Assembly: GCA_037446395.1 (NCBI GenBank)
Contig: JBBIIP010000015.1
Span: forward strand, 5,409-69,408
Source: JAAYJT01 sp037446395
Lineage (GTDB): Bacteria > Bacteroidota > Bacteroidia > Bacteroidales > JAAYJT01
Reading direction: 5' to 3'
DNA length: 64,000 bases
A model generated the notes under the pieces. It had not been told where the DNA came from and made no database searches. It saw nothing but the letters and a program-made list of their open reading frames with translations. Both the position numbers and the translations under genes were made by a program. Positions 8,027 through 17,135 of the stretch are shown here, piece after piece. How positions within the stretch are numbered: the first letter of the stretch is position 1; the number at the start of each line of letters is the position of its first letter.

Positions 8027-9850
8027 ATGCACCCAATTAAAAATATTGCCATTATCGCCCATGTTGATCATGGGAAAACCACCCTGGTTGACAGAATCCT
8101 GCACCAGGTAAAGCTTTTTCGTGATAATCAGGACATGGGAGAACTCATCCTCGACTCAAATGAGCTTGAGCGGGAGCGAGGAATCACCATCCTGGCCAAG
8201 AATGTTGCAGTAAGATACAAAGATGTTAAGATCAACATTATAGATACTCCAGGCCACAACGATTTTGGTGGTGAGGTGGAGCGGGTACTCAACATGGCAG
8301 ATGGTGTTTTATTGGTTGTAGATGCTTTTGAAGGCCCGATGCCCCAAACCCGCTTTGTTTTGCAAAAAGCCTTGAATCTTGGGTTGAAGCCTATTGTGGT
8401 GATTAACAAAGTAGATAAGCCAAACTGCGCACCCGGCGAGGTGCAGGAAGCTGTTTTCGACCTGATGTTCAGCCTGGGTGCCACAGAAGATCAATTGGAT
8501 TTTCCCACAGTTTACGGATCGTCGAAAGAGGGCTGGATGGGTGCCAACTGGGCAGAACCAACCCAGGACGTGAGCTATCTTCTTGATACGATTCTTGAAC
8601 ATATCCCCTCTCCTGTGCAGTTGCCAGGCACCCTGCAAATGCAGATCAGCTCACTGGATTACTCTTCATATATTGGTCGGATTGCGGTAGGTAGGATTTT
8701 GCGAGGTAATATCAAGGCAGGCATGCAAGTGTCGCTCGTGAAGAGCGATGGCAGAATATTGAAATCGGTGATTAAAGAATTATACCGGTTCGAAGGCCTG
8801 GGCAAAGAAAAAGTAAAATATCCGCTTGAAGCCGGAGAGATTTGTGCCGTGCTTGGACTCGAGAATTTTGAAATAGGCGATACTGTGGCTGATATTGATT
8901 TTCCGGAAGCCCTTACTCCAATTACGGTTGATGAGCCAACCATGAGCATGGTCTTTACCATCAACAATTCACCGTTCTTCGGTCGCGAAGGGATCTATGT
9001 TACCAGCAGGCATGTGCGCGATCGCCTTTTCAAAGAAACAGAAAAAAACCTGGCCCTGCGTGTCGAAGAAACAGAGTCGCCCGACAGGCTGCTCGTGTTT
9101 GGCAGGGGTATTTTGCATCTTTCGATTTTGGTTGAGACCATGCGACGCGAAGGCTATGAGTTCCAAATTGGCCAACCACAGGTGATTATTAAGGAAATAA
9201 ATGGAGTAAAACACGAACCGGTTGAGTTGCTCACAATCAGTGTACCAGAAGTTTTTTCAGGAAAAGTAATAGAAATTGTGACCCGCAGAAGAGGAGAAAT
9301 TGTAAATATAGACACCAAACAAGATCGTGTTATCCTCGAGTTCAATATTCCTGCCCGTGGCATCATCGGTCTGACCAACCCCATACTCACCGCCACCGAG
9401 GGCGAAGCGGTAATAGCTCACCGGTTCCATTCCTATGAACCCTGGAAAGGTGAAATTCAAAACCGCATGAATGGCGCTTTGATTGCCATGGAAACCGGAA
9501 CCGCCATTGCCTACAGTATTGATAAACTTCAGGATAGGGGTAAATTTTTCATTTTCCCAAAAGAAGAAGTGTATGCCGGCCAGGTGATCGGTGAAAACAA
9601 CAGGCAGGATGATCTTTTAATTAATGTTACCAAGACCAAAAAGCTTACCAACATCCGTGCTTCTGGCTCCGACGATAAAATCGTGATTTCCCCTCCCATT
9701 CGTTTTTCTCTCGAAGAGGCAATGGAGTATATCAAGAACGATGAATATGTAGAGATAACGCCTAAATCAGTCCGTCTGCGTAAAATAGTCCTCGATGAGC
9801 ACGAGCGAAAGAGAAGAAGCAAAAGTCAAATTGCCAGCCAGGCAAATTAG
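8027..9850 (+). CDS. typA: Translational GTPase TypA/BipA
   Basis: 607 residues, the usual length. The G1 loop AHVDHGKT is at residues 11-18, RGIT (switch I) near 46-49, DTPGH (G3) near 75 and NKVD (G4) near 129. A domain II barrel, EF-G-like domains III/V and the TypA C-terminal region follow (RGIIGL and the basic tail ERKRRSK). TypA is a ribosome-binding GTPase of the EF-G family with roles in 50S assembly and stress adaptation. It is transcribed alone, with ppdK starting about 125 bases downstream behind its own -7 box. Confidence 0.97.
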   Translation: MHPIKNIAIIAHVDHGKTTLVDRILHQVKLFRDNQDMGELILDSNELERERGITILAKNVAVRYKDVKINIIDTPGHNDFGGEVERVLNMADGVLLVVDAFEGPMPQTRFVLQKALNLGLKPIVVINKVDKPNCAPGEVQEAVFDLMFSLGATEDQLDFPTVYGSSKEGWMGANWAEPTQDVSYLLDTILEHIPSPVQLPGTLQMQISSLDYSSYIGRIAVGRILRGNIKAGMQVSLVKSDGRILKSVIKELYRFEGLGKEKVKYPLEAGEICAVLGLENFEIGDTVADIDFPEALTPITVDEPTMSMVFTINNSPFFGREGIYVTSRHVRDRLFKETEKNLALRVEETESPDRLLVFGRGILHLSILVETMRREGYEFQIGQPQVIIKEINGVKHEPVELLTISVPEVFSGKVIEIVTRRRGEIVNIDTKQDRVILEFNIPARGIIGLTNPILTATEGEAVIAHRFHSYEPWKGEIQNRMNGALIAMETGTAIAYSIDKLQDRGKFFIFPKEEVYAGQVIGENNRQDDLLINVTKTKKLTNIRASGSDDKIVISPPIRFSLEEAMEYIKNDEYVEITPKSVRLRKIVLDEHERKRRSKSQIASQAN

Positions 9851-9919
9851 CTGATTAACAGCAAAATAAGATTACATTAGGAATTCGCTGGCCGATGGTT
9901 TCGATTCTCCACATTTTTA

Positions 9920-9927
9920 GTACTTTT
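9920..9927 (+). promoter_or_regulatory. -7 box of ppdK
   Basis: TACTTTTG fits TAnnTTTG and is followed by GCACC, much like the typA box. The only -33 candidate is a weak GTTCG near 9898-9902, slightly too close. Confidence 0.45.
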
Positions 9928-9975
9928 GCACCTCTATTTAAAAAATTGAATATCGCATAAATAAATGTATTAATT

Positions 9976-12825
9976 ATGAAAAAAGAAAGCATGAATTTAA
10001 GTAAGAAATATGTATATTTCTTCGGTGGCACGAAAGCCGATGGCGACGCCGGAATGAAAAACCTTCTTGGGGGAAAAGGGGCGAACCTGGCCGAAATGGT
10101 CAATATCGGAATACCTGTCCCGCCAGGTTTTACAATCACAACCGAGGCCTGCACCCTCTACAACATGCACGGTAAAGATTTCGTTGTTGATCTCATTAAA
10201 AAAGAGGTTGAAGAAAACATGGCCAAGGTAGATTCCGAGATGGGTTCACGCTTTGGCGACCCTGATAATCCGGCTCTTTTCTCTGTTCGTTCGGGCGCAC
10301 GCGCTTCGATGCCGGGGATGATGGATACTGTGCTCAACCTTGGATTGAATGAAGCAACGGTGGCCGGATTGGTAAAAAAATCGGGCAACGAACGTTTTGT
10401 GTGGGATAGCTACCGGCGCTTTATCCAGATGTTTGGTGATGTTGTTTTGGGACTAAAGCCAGCCTCCAAAGAAGACATTGACCCTTTTGAAGAGATCATG
10501 GAGCATCTGAAGGCCGAGAAAAAAATTGAGCTCGATACCGAACTTACCACTGACGACCTCAAAGAACTCGTAAAACGATTCAAGGCTGCAGTTAAGAAAA
10601 ACACCGGCCACGATTTCCCCGAAAATCCTTGGGATCAGTTATGGGGATCTGTTATGGCCGTTTTCAACAGTTGGGGCAACGATCGTGCTGCGTATTATCG
10701 CAAAATGCACAACATCCCCGATGAGTGGGGCACTGCCGTGAATGTCCAGGCGATGGTTTTTGGCAATATGGGCCAAAACTCAGCCACAGGGGTAGCCTTT
10801 ACGCGGGATGCGGGTACAGGTGAGAAGCTTTTCAATGGCGAGTATCTCATCAATGCACAAGGCGAAGATGTAGTTGCCGGAATACGCACTCCGCAACAGA
10901 TAACCCTCGAGGGTTCTAGACGATGGGCCAACCTGGCTACAGTGAGCGAGGAAGAACGCAAGGAAAAATATCCTTCGCTGGAAGAGGCAATGCCCGAAGC
11001 TTTTGCTGAACTAATGTTGCTGCAGGATAAACTTGAGCAACATTATCGCGATATGCAAGACCTTGAATTTACGATCCAGGACGGAAAACTTTGGATGCTT
11101 CAGACACGCAATGGAAAACGCACAGGGGCAGCTATGGTAAAAATTGCCATGGATATGCTTCGCGAAGGCTTGATCAGCAAAAAAGAGGCCTTACTGAGGG
11201 TAGAACCAAATAAACTTGATGAATTACTTCACCCTGTTTTTGACCAGGATGCTATCAGAAGTGCCAAAGTCATCAGCAAAGGTTTGCCTGCCTCACCAGG
11301 TGCGGCTACAGGCCAGATCGTTTTCTTTGCTGATGAAGCCGAAAAATGGGCCGAAAAAGGCAAAAAAGTCATATTGGTGCGCATTGAGACCTCACCGGAG
11401 GACTTGCGTGGAATGAATGTTTCAAAAGGTATTCTCACTGCACGCGGAGGCATGACTTCACACGCTGCCGTTGTTGCACGTGGTATGGGTAAATGCTGTG
11501 TATCGGGAGCCGGAAGTGTAGTGATTGATTACAAAACCCGTACGATGAAAGCAGGAGGCAAAAAGTATAAGGAGGGCGATTTTATCTCTCTCAACGGAAG
11601 CACCGGAGAAGTTTATGACGGGCAAATTCAAACCCGAGACCCTGAACTGAGTGGCGATTTTGGCAAGTTAATGAAGTTGGCTGATAAATATGTCAGAATG
11701 AACGTTCGCACCAATGCAGACTCGCCAAAAGAATCGAAAGTAGCCCGTGAATTTGGCGCCGCAGGGATTGGCTTGTGTCGCACCGAGCACATGTTTTTCG
11801 AAGGCGACCGCATTAAAGCCATGCGCGAAATGATACTTGCCGGCGATGAACAAGGCCGCCGCAAAGCCCTCGACAAACTTCTGCCGATACAGCGATCGGA
11901 TTTTGAAGGCATTTTCGAAGCCATGCAGGACTTGCCGGTTACAATTCGTCTGCTCGATCCCCCTTTGCATGAATTCGTTCCTCATGAACAAGCCAACCAA
12001 CTTGAGATGGCTAAAGAGATGGGGATCAGTGTTGAAGAAGTAAAAGCCAAAGTTGATGAACTGCATGAGTTCAATCCCATGCTTGGTCATCGCGGATGCC
12101 GGCTTGGCAACACATATCCCGAAATCACCGAGATGCAGGCCCGGGCCATCATCGAAGCTGCTATGAACCTAAAAGCAAAGGGTATCAAAGCAATACCTGA
12201 AATCATGATTCCCCTTACCGGAACTTTGGAAGAAATGCAATTGCAGGAAAAGATTGTCCGTCAGGTTGTTGAAAAGGTATTTACCGAACGAGGCGACCGA
12301 ATGGATTATCTTGTTGGGACGATGATCGAAGTTCCACGTGCAGCACTTATCGCCGACCGGATTGCCCAATCGGCTGAATTCTTTTCCTTTGGCACTAATG
12401 ACCTCACGCAGATGACTTTTGGGTATTCGCGCGATGATGCCGGAAAATTTCTGCCGGTCTATTTGCAAAAAGGCTTGCTCAAACACGATCCTTTCCAGGT
12501 GCTCGACCGCGAAGGAGTTGGCCAACTCATTGATATGGCAATATGCAAAGGCCGCTCAACCCGTAAGAAGTTGAAAGTGGGTATATGCGGAGAGCATGGC
12601 GGAGAACCAAGTTCGGTTGAATTCTGCCATCTGGTAGGAATGGATTATGTCAGTTGTTCGCCATACCGTGTTCCCATCGCGCGCCTGGCTGCTGCCCAAG
12701 CCGCTGTGCGCGAAAACCTGGCCTATAAGGCAGAAAAGAAATCACTGAAGGCGGAAGAGAAAGAACTGAAAAAGAAAAAAGGGAAAAAGGATAAAAAGGG
12801 TAAAAAGAAGGATAAAAAGAAATAG
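9976..12825 (+). CDS. ppdK: Pyruvate, phosphate dikinase
   Basis: 949 residues. The N-terminal ATP-grasp domain starts with FFGGTKADGD and LLGGKGANLAEM. The phosphohistidine domain has GGMTSHAAVVARGMGK with H496, and the C-terminal PEP/pyruvate TIM barrel has the catalytic Cys in KVGICGEHGG (C871). The enzyme interconverts pyruvate + ATP + Pi and PEP + AMP + PPi in the cytosol. With pckA 2 kb away, the region handles the PEP-pyruvate node. The protein ends in about 35 residues that are mostly Lys and Glu (from KAEKKSLKAEEKEL to KKDKKK), an extension beyond the usual end near 880-915. Either ATG 9976 or ATG 9991 could start it. A hairpin terminator follows. Confidence 0.97.
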   Translation: MKKESMNLSKKYVYFFGGTKADGDAGMKNLLGGKGANLAEMVNIGIPVPPGFTITTEACTLYNMHGKDFVVDLIKKEVEENMAKVDSEMGSRFGDPDNPALFSVRSGARASMPGMMDTVLNLGLNEATVAGLVKKSGNERFVWDSYRRFIQMFGDVVLGLKPASKEDIDPFEEIMEHLKAEKKIELDTELTTDDLKELVKRFKAAVKKNTGHDFPENPWDQLWGSVMAVFNSWGNDRAAYYRKMHNIPDEWGTAVNVQAMVFGNMGQNSATGVAFTRDAGTGEKLFNGEYLINAQGEDVVAGIRTPQQITLEGSRRWANLATVSEEERKEKYPSLEEAMPEAFAELMLLQDKLEQHYRDMQDLEFTIQDGKLWMLQTRNGKRTGAAMVKIAMDMLREGLISKKEALLRVEPNKLDELLHPVFDQDAIRSAKVISKGLPASPGAATGQIVFFADEAEKWAEKGKKVILVRIETSPEDLRGMNVSKGILTARGGMTSHAAVVARGMGKCCVSGAGSVVIDYKTRTMKAGGKKYKEGDFISLNGSTGEVYDGQIQTRDPELSGDFGKLMKLADKYVRMNVRTNADSPKESKVAREFGAAGIGLCRTEHMFFEGDRIKAMREMILAGDEQGRRKALDKLLPIQRSDFEGIFEAMQDLPVTIRLLDPPLHEFVPHEQANQLEMAKEMGISVEEVKAKVDELHEFNPMLGHRGCRLGNTYPEITEMQARAIIEAAMNLKAKGIKAIPEIMIPLTGTLEEMQLQEKIVRQVVEKVFTERGDRMDYLVGTMIEVPRAALIADRIAQSAEFFSFGTNDLTQMTFGYSRDDAGKFLPVYLQKGLLKHDPFQVLDREGVGQLIDMAICKGRSTRKKLKVGICGEHGGEPSSVEFCHLVGMDYVSCSPYRVPIARLAAAQAAVRENLAYKAEKKSLKAEEKELKKKKGKKDKKGKKKDKKK

Positions 12826-12843
12826 ATAGAATGCCCTATCGCC

Positions 12844-12905
12844 AAAGACTGTCTTTGACCAGCGGATTTTGAATAGATTTCTCACCGCCGTTGAAGACAG
12901 TCTTT
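12844..12905 (+). terminator. Hairpin terminator after ppdK
   Basis: AAAGACTGTCTT (12844-12855) and AAGACAGTCTTT (12894-12905) are perfect 12-base inverted arms separated by 38 bases and followed by more T residues. The long loop is unusual, but the place between two convergent genes fits a terminator. Confidence 0.55.
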
Positions 12906-12914
12906 TTTATCTCG

Positions 12915-14576
12915 CTATTTTGCAGGCATATAGCTTTCCCTTATCGCCTTAAATTCTGACCCTGGTTTCCATTGTGGAAAGTCATTCCCTGCGGCCAGCT
13001 TCCATCCAACATAAAATGCCAGCCGGGCATCTTCTGCTACCCCTTGCAGATCCCACGTTTGCGGATCATACTTATCAGCTGGTTTGTGATAATTATTAGC
13101 CAACCAATCCTTTTCTTTCTGTGCTGTCCACTCTCGACCATAAAGGCGATGATCGCAGTTGCCACGAGCAAACAAAGCAGGGATCCCCACTTTTGCAAAT
13201 GCAAAATGATCGGCTCGATAGTACATTCCGGTTTCAGGTGTCGGGTCAGCAATTATATAGCGATCCTGAATCCGGGCTGCTTCAAGTACATAATCATCAA
13301 GCGTTGACTGTCCGAAACCGGTTATCATTACATCTCTCATTTGACCCAGTGGCAGCATGAGATCGTTATTGATATTGGCTACCGTTTTGCTAAGCGGAAA
13401 AACCGGATGCGAAACATACCAGTGGGCTCCTAACAAGCCTTCTTCTTCGGCAGTAGGTGACAAGAACAAAACCGAACGGCTGGGGCGGGTCTTCAGTTTG
13501 GTGAAGGCTTTTGCAATTTCGAGCATCCAGGCAATGGACGTTCCATTATCAACAGCACCATAACAGATTGAATCACCATCAATTACACGGCCAATCCCCA
13601 GGTGGTCCCAATGAGCCGAAAAAATGATTAACTCATCCGAGCGGTCAGTGCCGCGCAGCAAACCTGCAACATTTCTTGAAACATCGAATTTGAACTTGCT
13701 TTCCATCTCAAACCAAATTTTCGCATCTAATTCATTCGGGATAAAATCAACTGCTGCTGCCTTTTGTTTTATCTCCTGAAAATCGATGCCCGCTACCTTG
13801 AATAGTTTAATGGCTGCATCGGTTGTTAGCCATCCTTCTAATTCACAACGGTTTGCATATCCACTGCTGTCCTGAAGATATAAATCGGGAACCAGGGCGC
13901 CGCTTACCACCACACTCCACGGATAACCAGCGCCTTTTGTATTATGAACAATCAGCGCTCCCCGTGCTCCCTGGCGGGCCGCTTCTTCATATTTGTAAGT
14001 CCAGCGGCCGTAATAAGTCATCGCGTTTCCAGTAAAAAAATTATTGTCATCCTTTTCCAGCCCGGGATCATTGACCAATACGATGACAATCTTGTCCTTC
14101 ACATCTAGTCCGGCATAGTCATTCCATCCGTATTCAGGTGCAATAATTCCATATCCGGCAAAAACAACTTTTGCACCTTCAATCCTGGTGCGGGGTTGAA
14201 CTCGCCTCGAAAAAGCAACAAAATCGTCAGCAAATTTGAAGGAAACATCTGTTTGCCCGATTCTAAAGCGCATTGTTTCAGATGGTTTCACTGTAACCTC
14301 AACCAAAGGAACTTCCTGAAAGTAGCTGCCGTTAAAAGCAGGTTCCAGACCCAGCTTCACAAATTCATTCTTTAAGTATTCGACCGAGAGTTGCTCGCCA
14401 CGGGTGAATGGTTTTCGTCCTTCAAATTCAGCGGATGCCAGCACCTGAATATGGCCGGCCATATCACCAGGATTGATTGTGGTTTCGGCCTGTCTGAAAT
14501 CGTGAGGAAGTGAGTGGTTGCATGAAATAGCCAGAACCAGGATAATAATTCCAGGGAAAAGGTTAATTTTTATCAT
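12915..14576 (-). CDS. M28-family metallopeptidase lipoprotein with PA domain
   Basis: 553 residues from the ATG complementary to 14574-14576; the frame is open 32 codons further upstream, but only this start gives a lipoprotein signal (MIKINLFPGIIILVLAISC, lipid-attachment Cys 19). Residues about 150-330 resemble a PA insert (VVFAGYGI, DVKDKIVIVLVNDPG). The peptidase core follows with the two-zinc ligands of family M28: His in SAHWDHLG, Asp in GAVDNGTS, the EEEG glutamates, Asp in NINNDL and His in RADHFAFAK. Probable function: aminopeptidase exposed on the periplasmic face or surface. It converges on ppdK. A TAGGTTTG box at 14604-14611 precedes it. Confidence 0.9.
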   Translation of the reverse strand: MIKINLFPGIIILVLAISCNHSLPHDFRQAETTINPGDMAGHIQVLASAEFEGRKPFTRGEQLSVEYLKNEFVKLGLEPAFNGSYFQEVPLVEVTVKPSETMRFRIGQTDVSFKFADDFVAFSRRVQPRTRIEGAKVVFAGYGIIAPEYGWNDYAGLDVKDKIVIVLVNDPGLEKDDNNFFTGNAMTYYGRWTYKYEEAARQGARGALIVHNTKGAGYPWSVVVSGALVPDLYLQDSSGYANRCELEGWLTTDAAIKLFKVAGIDFQEIKQKAAAVDFIPNELDAKIWFEMESKFKFDVSRNVAGLLRGTDRSDELIIFSAHWDHLGIGRVIDGDSICYGAVDNGTSIAWMLEIAKAFTKLKTRPSRSVLFLSPTAEEEGLLGAHWYVSHPVFPLSKTVANINNDLMLPLGQMRDVMITGFGQSTLDDYVLEAARIQDRYIIADPTPETGMYYRADHFAFAKVGIPALFARGNCDHRLYGREWTAQKEKDWLANNYHKPADKYDPQTWDLQGVAEDARLAFYVGWKLAAGNDFPQWKPGSEFKAIRESYMPAK

Positions 14577-14603
14577 TGATGGTCGAATTAAAATTATTAT
14601 GTG

Positions 14604-14611
14604 CAAACCTA
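14604..14611 (-). promoter_or_regulatory. -7 box of the M28 peptidase gene
   Basis: Minus-strand TAGGTTTG matches TAnnTTTG and lies 27 bases upstream of the start at 14576. It falls inside the longer open frame from 14672, supporting the shorter start. Confidence 0.4.
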
Positions 14612-14741
14612 CGAGATTTTGCAAAAAATACACCTGCCACCGATTATTCTTGAATTGTGGCATACCTCGCAAGGGTTCGATGTAAGAATCCTACTTAGGA
14701 AAATAAATAGATGACTTGATTTATCTTCAATCAGTTTTTTC

Positions 14742-14749
14742 TAATTTTG
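14742..14749 (+). promoter_or_regulatory. -7 box of pckA
   Basis: TAATTTTG matches TAnnTTTG, with a TTG at 14716-14718 as a possible -33 element (spacer 23). The box overlaps the TTG at 14747 that would open the longest frame, so translation more likely begins at ATG 14804. Confidence 0.45.
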
Positions 14750-14803
14750 ACGCCCAAAGCCCTCCAGGTTTATCTAATACATTTATTTACCAATAACTTC
14801 ACC

Positions 14804-16435
14804 ATGCAAAAGCCAAAGCAAATGGATTTTATGGCGGTTTCGCCCCCTGACCTCAGCCAATATGGGATAACGGATGTCAAAGAGATTTTCTACAATCTAT
14901 CTTTCGAAGAGTTGTTTATCCACGAAACCGATCCTTCACTCGATGGATATGAAAAAGGGATGGTCACCAACACAGGTGCTGTGGCAGTGGATACCGGAAA
15001 GTTCACCGGGCGATCGCCAAAAGATAAGTTTATCGTAATGGATGATGTGTCAAAAGATACAGTATGGTGGTCAACCATGGGCAAAAACGATAATCGGCCG
15101 TTGAGCAGTCAAACGTGGGAGCATCTGAAAAAGCTTGCCATTGCCCAGCTTTCCGGAAAGAAACTATATGTAGTGGATGCCTTTTGTGGAGCAAATCCTG
15201 AAACGCGGCTGAGCGTCCGGTTTATTATGGAGGTTGCATGGCAGGCCCATTTTGTAAGAAATATGTTTATCAGGCCAAGCCTCGAAGAACTGAAAACATT
15301 TCAACCTGACTTTGTTTCATTCAACGCATCAAAAGTCACCAACCCTCAATGGAAGGAGCAAGGCATGAATTCGGAGAATTTCGTTGCATTCAATCTGAAA
15401 GATCGCATGCAGCTGATTGGTGGAACCTGGTATGGAGGGGAAATGAAAAAAGGCATTTTCACGATGATGAACTACTATCTGCCCCTACGGGGAATTGCTT
15501 CGATGCATTGCTCGGCCAATGTCGGAAAAGCAGGCGATGTAGCCATTTTCTTCGGATTATCCGGCACCGGAAAAACAACCCTCTCGGCCGATCCGAAGCG
15601 TGCGCTTATCGGCGACGACGAACACGGCTGGGACGACGATGGGATATTCAACTTTGAAGGAGGCTGCTATGCCAAATGTATTAATCTGAGCGAAGAAAAT
15701 GAGCCTGATATCTACCGCGCTATTCGCAGGGATGCCTTACTCGAGAACCTTGTTGTCAGGCCAGATGGCAGTATTGATTTTGCTGATTCATCAAAAACCG
15801 AAAACACCAGGGTCTCCTACCCGATCTATCATATAGATAACATCGTGAAACCGGTTTCAAAAGCCGGCCACGCCAACAAGGTGATTTTCCTTACCGCTGA
15901 TGCTTTTGGAGTATTGCCCCCGGTTTCCAAGCTCACACCTGACCAGACTAAATATCATTTTCTCTCAGGATTTACGGCCAAGCTGGCTGGCACTGAGTTG
16001 GGAATTACTTCGCCACAGCCAACATTTTCGGCATGTTTCGGCAATGCCTTCCTGGCCTTGCACCCCACAACCTATGCCATAGAATTGGTGAAACGAATGA
16101 AAGCTGCAAATGCAAAAGCCTATCTTGTAAACACAGGATGGAATGGTACGGGTAAACGCATTTCGATCAAAGACACACGTGCCATCATTGATGCCATCCT
16201 GGACGGAAGCATTGATGACGCACCCACCAAAATGATACCCTATTTCGAATTGGAGACCCCTACCCTTTTGCCGGGAGTAAAAGGCGGCATACTCGACCCC
16301 CGAGACACCTATCCCAACGCTGCCGACTGGGAAGAGAAAGCCAAAGATTTGGCCAAGCGGTTTATAGATAATTTCGCTAAATATACCGACACCCCCGAAG
16401 GGCAGCGCCTGGTTGAGGCAGGGCCAAAACTTTAG
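14804..16435 (+). CDS. pckA: Phosphoenolpyruvate carboxykinase (ATP)
   Basis: 543 residues from ATG 14804, the normal size for the ATP-dependent class. Diagnostic segments are TGKFTGRSPKDKFIV near the N-terminus, the P-loop GLSGTGKTTLSADP (251-264), the metal-binding IGDDEHGW that follows it and FEGGCYAK. It interconverts oxaloacetate + ATP and PEP + CO2 + ADP. In anaerobic Bacteroidota it often works in the carboxylating direction toward succinate; the direction here is an inference. It is monocistronic, with a very strong hairpin terminator immediately downstream. Confidence 0.97.
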   Translation: MQKPKQMDFMAVSPPDLSQYGITDVKEIFYNLSFEELFIHETDPSLDGYEKGMVTNTGAVAVDTGKFTGRSPKDKFIVMDDVSKDTVWWSTMGKNDNRPLSSQTWEHLKKLAIAQLSGKKLYVVDAFCGANPETRLSVRFIMEVAWQAHFVRNMFIRPSLEELKTFQPDFVSFNASKVTNPQWKEQGMNSENFVAFNLKDRMQLIGGTWYGGEMKKGIFTMMNYYLPLRGIASMHCSANVGKAGDVAIFFGLSGTGKTTLSADPKRALIGDDEHGWDDDGIFNFEGGCYAKCINLSEENEPDIYRAIRRDALLENLVVRPDGSIDFADSSKTENTRVSYPIYHIDNIVKPVSKAGHANKVIFLTADAFGVLPPVSKLTPDQTKYHFLSGFTAKLAGTELGITSPQPTFSACFGNAFLALHPTTYAIELVKRMKAANAKAYLVNTGWNGTGKRISIKDTRAIIDAILDGSIDDAPTKMIPYFELETPTLLPGVKGGILDPRDTYPNAADWEEKAKDLAKRFIDNFAKYTDTPEGQRLVEAGPKL

Positions 16436-16454
16436 AGGACAAGTGAAAAAAGTG

Positions 16455-16494
16455 AAAGAAGCGGGAGTTTCGATCGAAACTCCCGCTTCTTTTT
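16455..16494 (+). terminator. Strong terminator after pckA, possibly bidirectional
   Basis: GAAGCGGGAGTTTC (16458-16471), loop GATC, and GAAACTCCCGCTTC (16476-16489) form a perfect 14-pair stem that three A-T pairs extend. It is followed by TTTTT. It sits between convergent pckA and a lipoprotein gene and may serve both. Confidence 0.92.
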
Positions 16495-17047
16495 ATATCA
16501 CCTTCACAGTGAGCTCCCAATTCAATTTCAGGCTTAGCCTCCCTGTTTTTGCCGGCATCGGGGCATTTTTTACTCCATAAAGCCGAATAAAGAAATTGCT
16601 TCCCTGTTTCAGGTAATCCAGCGCATCCTGGCTCTGATTAATCACAAAAGTCAGTTCCCGTGAGCCAGGTGTTGAATTTTGCGCTGTGGCAACATCAACC
16701 GCATTTTGGGTGGGCCTTTGAATGTTTACCCTCAAAGAAGAGATAAAATTGAAGTTGAGCGTGGGTGGTTCAAGAATTTTAAAAGTGACCGATTTTAACT
16801 GGCCTTTTTTAATAATCTCCGGATCGCCACCATAAGCGGTGATTATGCTATCGAGATTGATTGAAACCTGAGTTTGAAAGAGCAAGGCCTCAGAAGATTT
16901 TAGATTGATGGAATCAATTCTGAACTCAAACTCTTTGGTAACCGGCACTTTGAGCGAAAATAAATCTTCTTCGCATGAAATGGTTGCTGCGATAACTGTC
17001 AACACAGCCAGTAAATACACTGTCCATCGGATGATAAGCTTATTCAT
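16493..17047 (-). CDS. Hypothetical lipoprotein
   Basis: 184 residues with a hydrophobic signal (YLLAVLTVIAATISC) and lipid-attachment Cys at residue 25, followed by EED. The rest is predicted beta-rich (KSVTFKILEPPTLNFNF, RLSLKLNWELTVKV). I recognise no family. It lies 88 bases downstream of dnaN on the same strand, so it may be co-transcribed, although no functional link is evident. Its stop codon falls inside the U tract of the pckA terminator. Confidence 0.75.
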   Translation of the reverse strand: MNKLIIRWTVYLLAVLTVIAATISCEEDLFSLKVPVTKEFEFRIDSINLKSSEALLFQTQVSINLDSIITAYGGDPEIIKKGQLKSVTFKILEPPTLNFNFISSLRVNIQRPTQNAVDVATAQNSTPGSRELTFVINQSQDALDYLKQGSNFFIRLYGVKNAPMPAKTGRLSLKLNWELTVKVI

Positions 17048-17135
17048 AGTTTTTGATTTAAAGAACGGTTCATGAACTATAAAAAATACTAAATATCGTA
17101 TGCAGTTCGCTGTTCGATTTTTGATTCAATTGTGA

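Noticed and set aside
15349..15657. 102-codon plus-strand frame within pckA
   Set aside because: Shadow of pckA in another frame; the pckA frame carries all catalytic motifs here.
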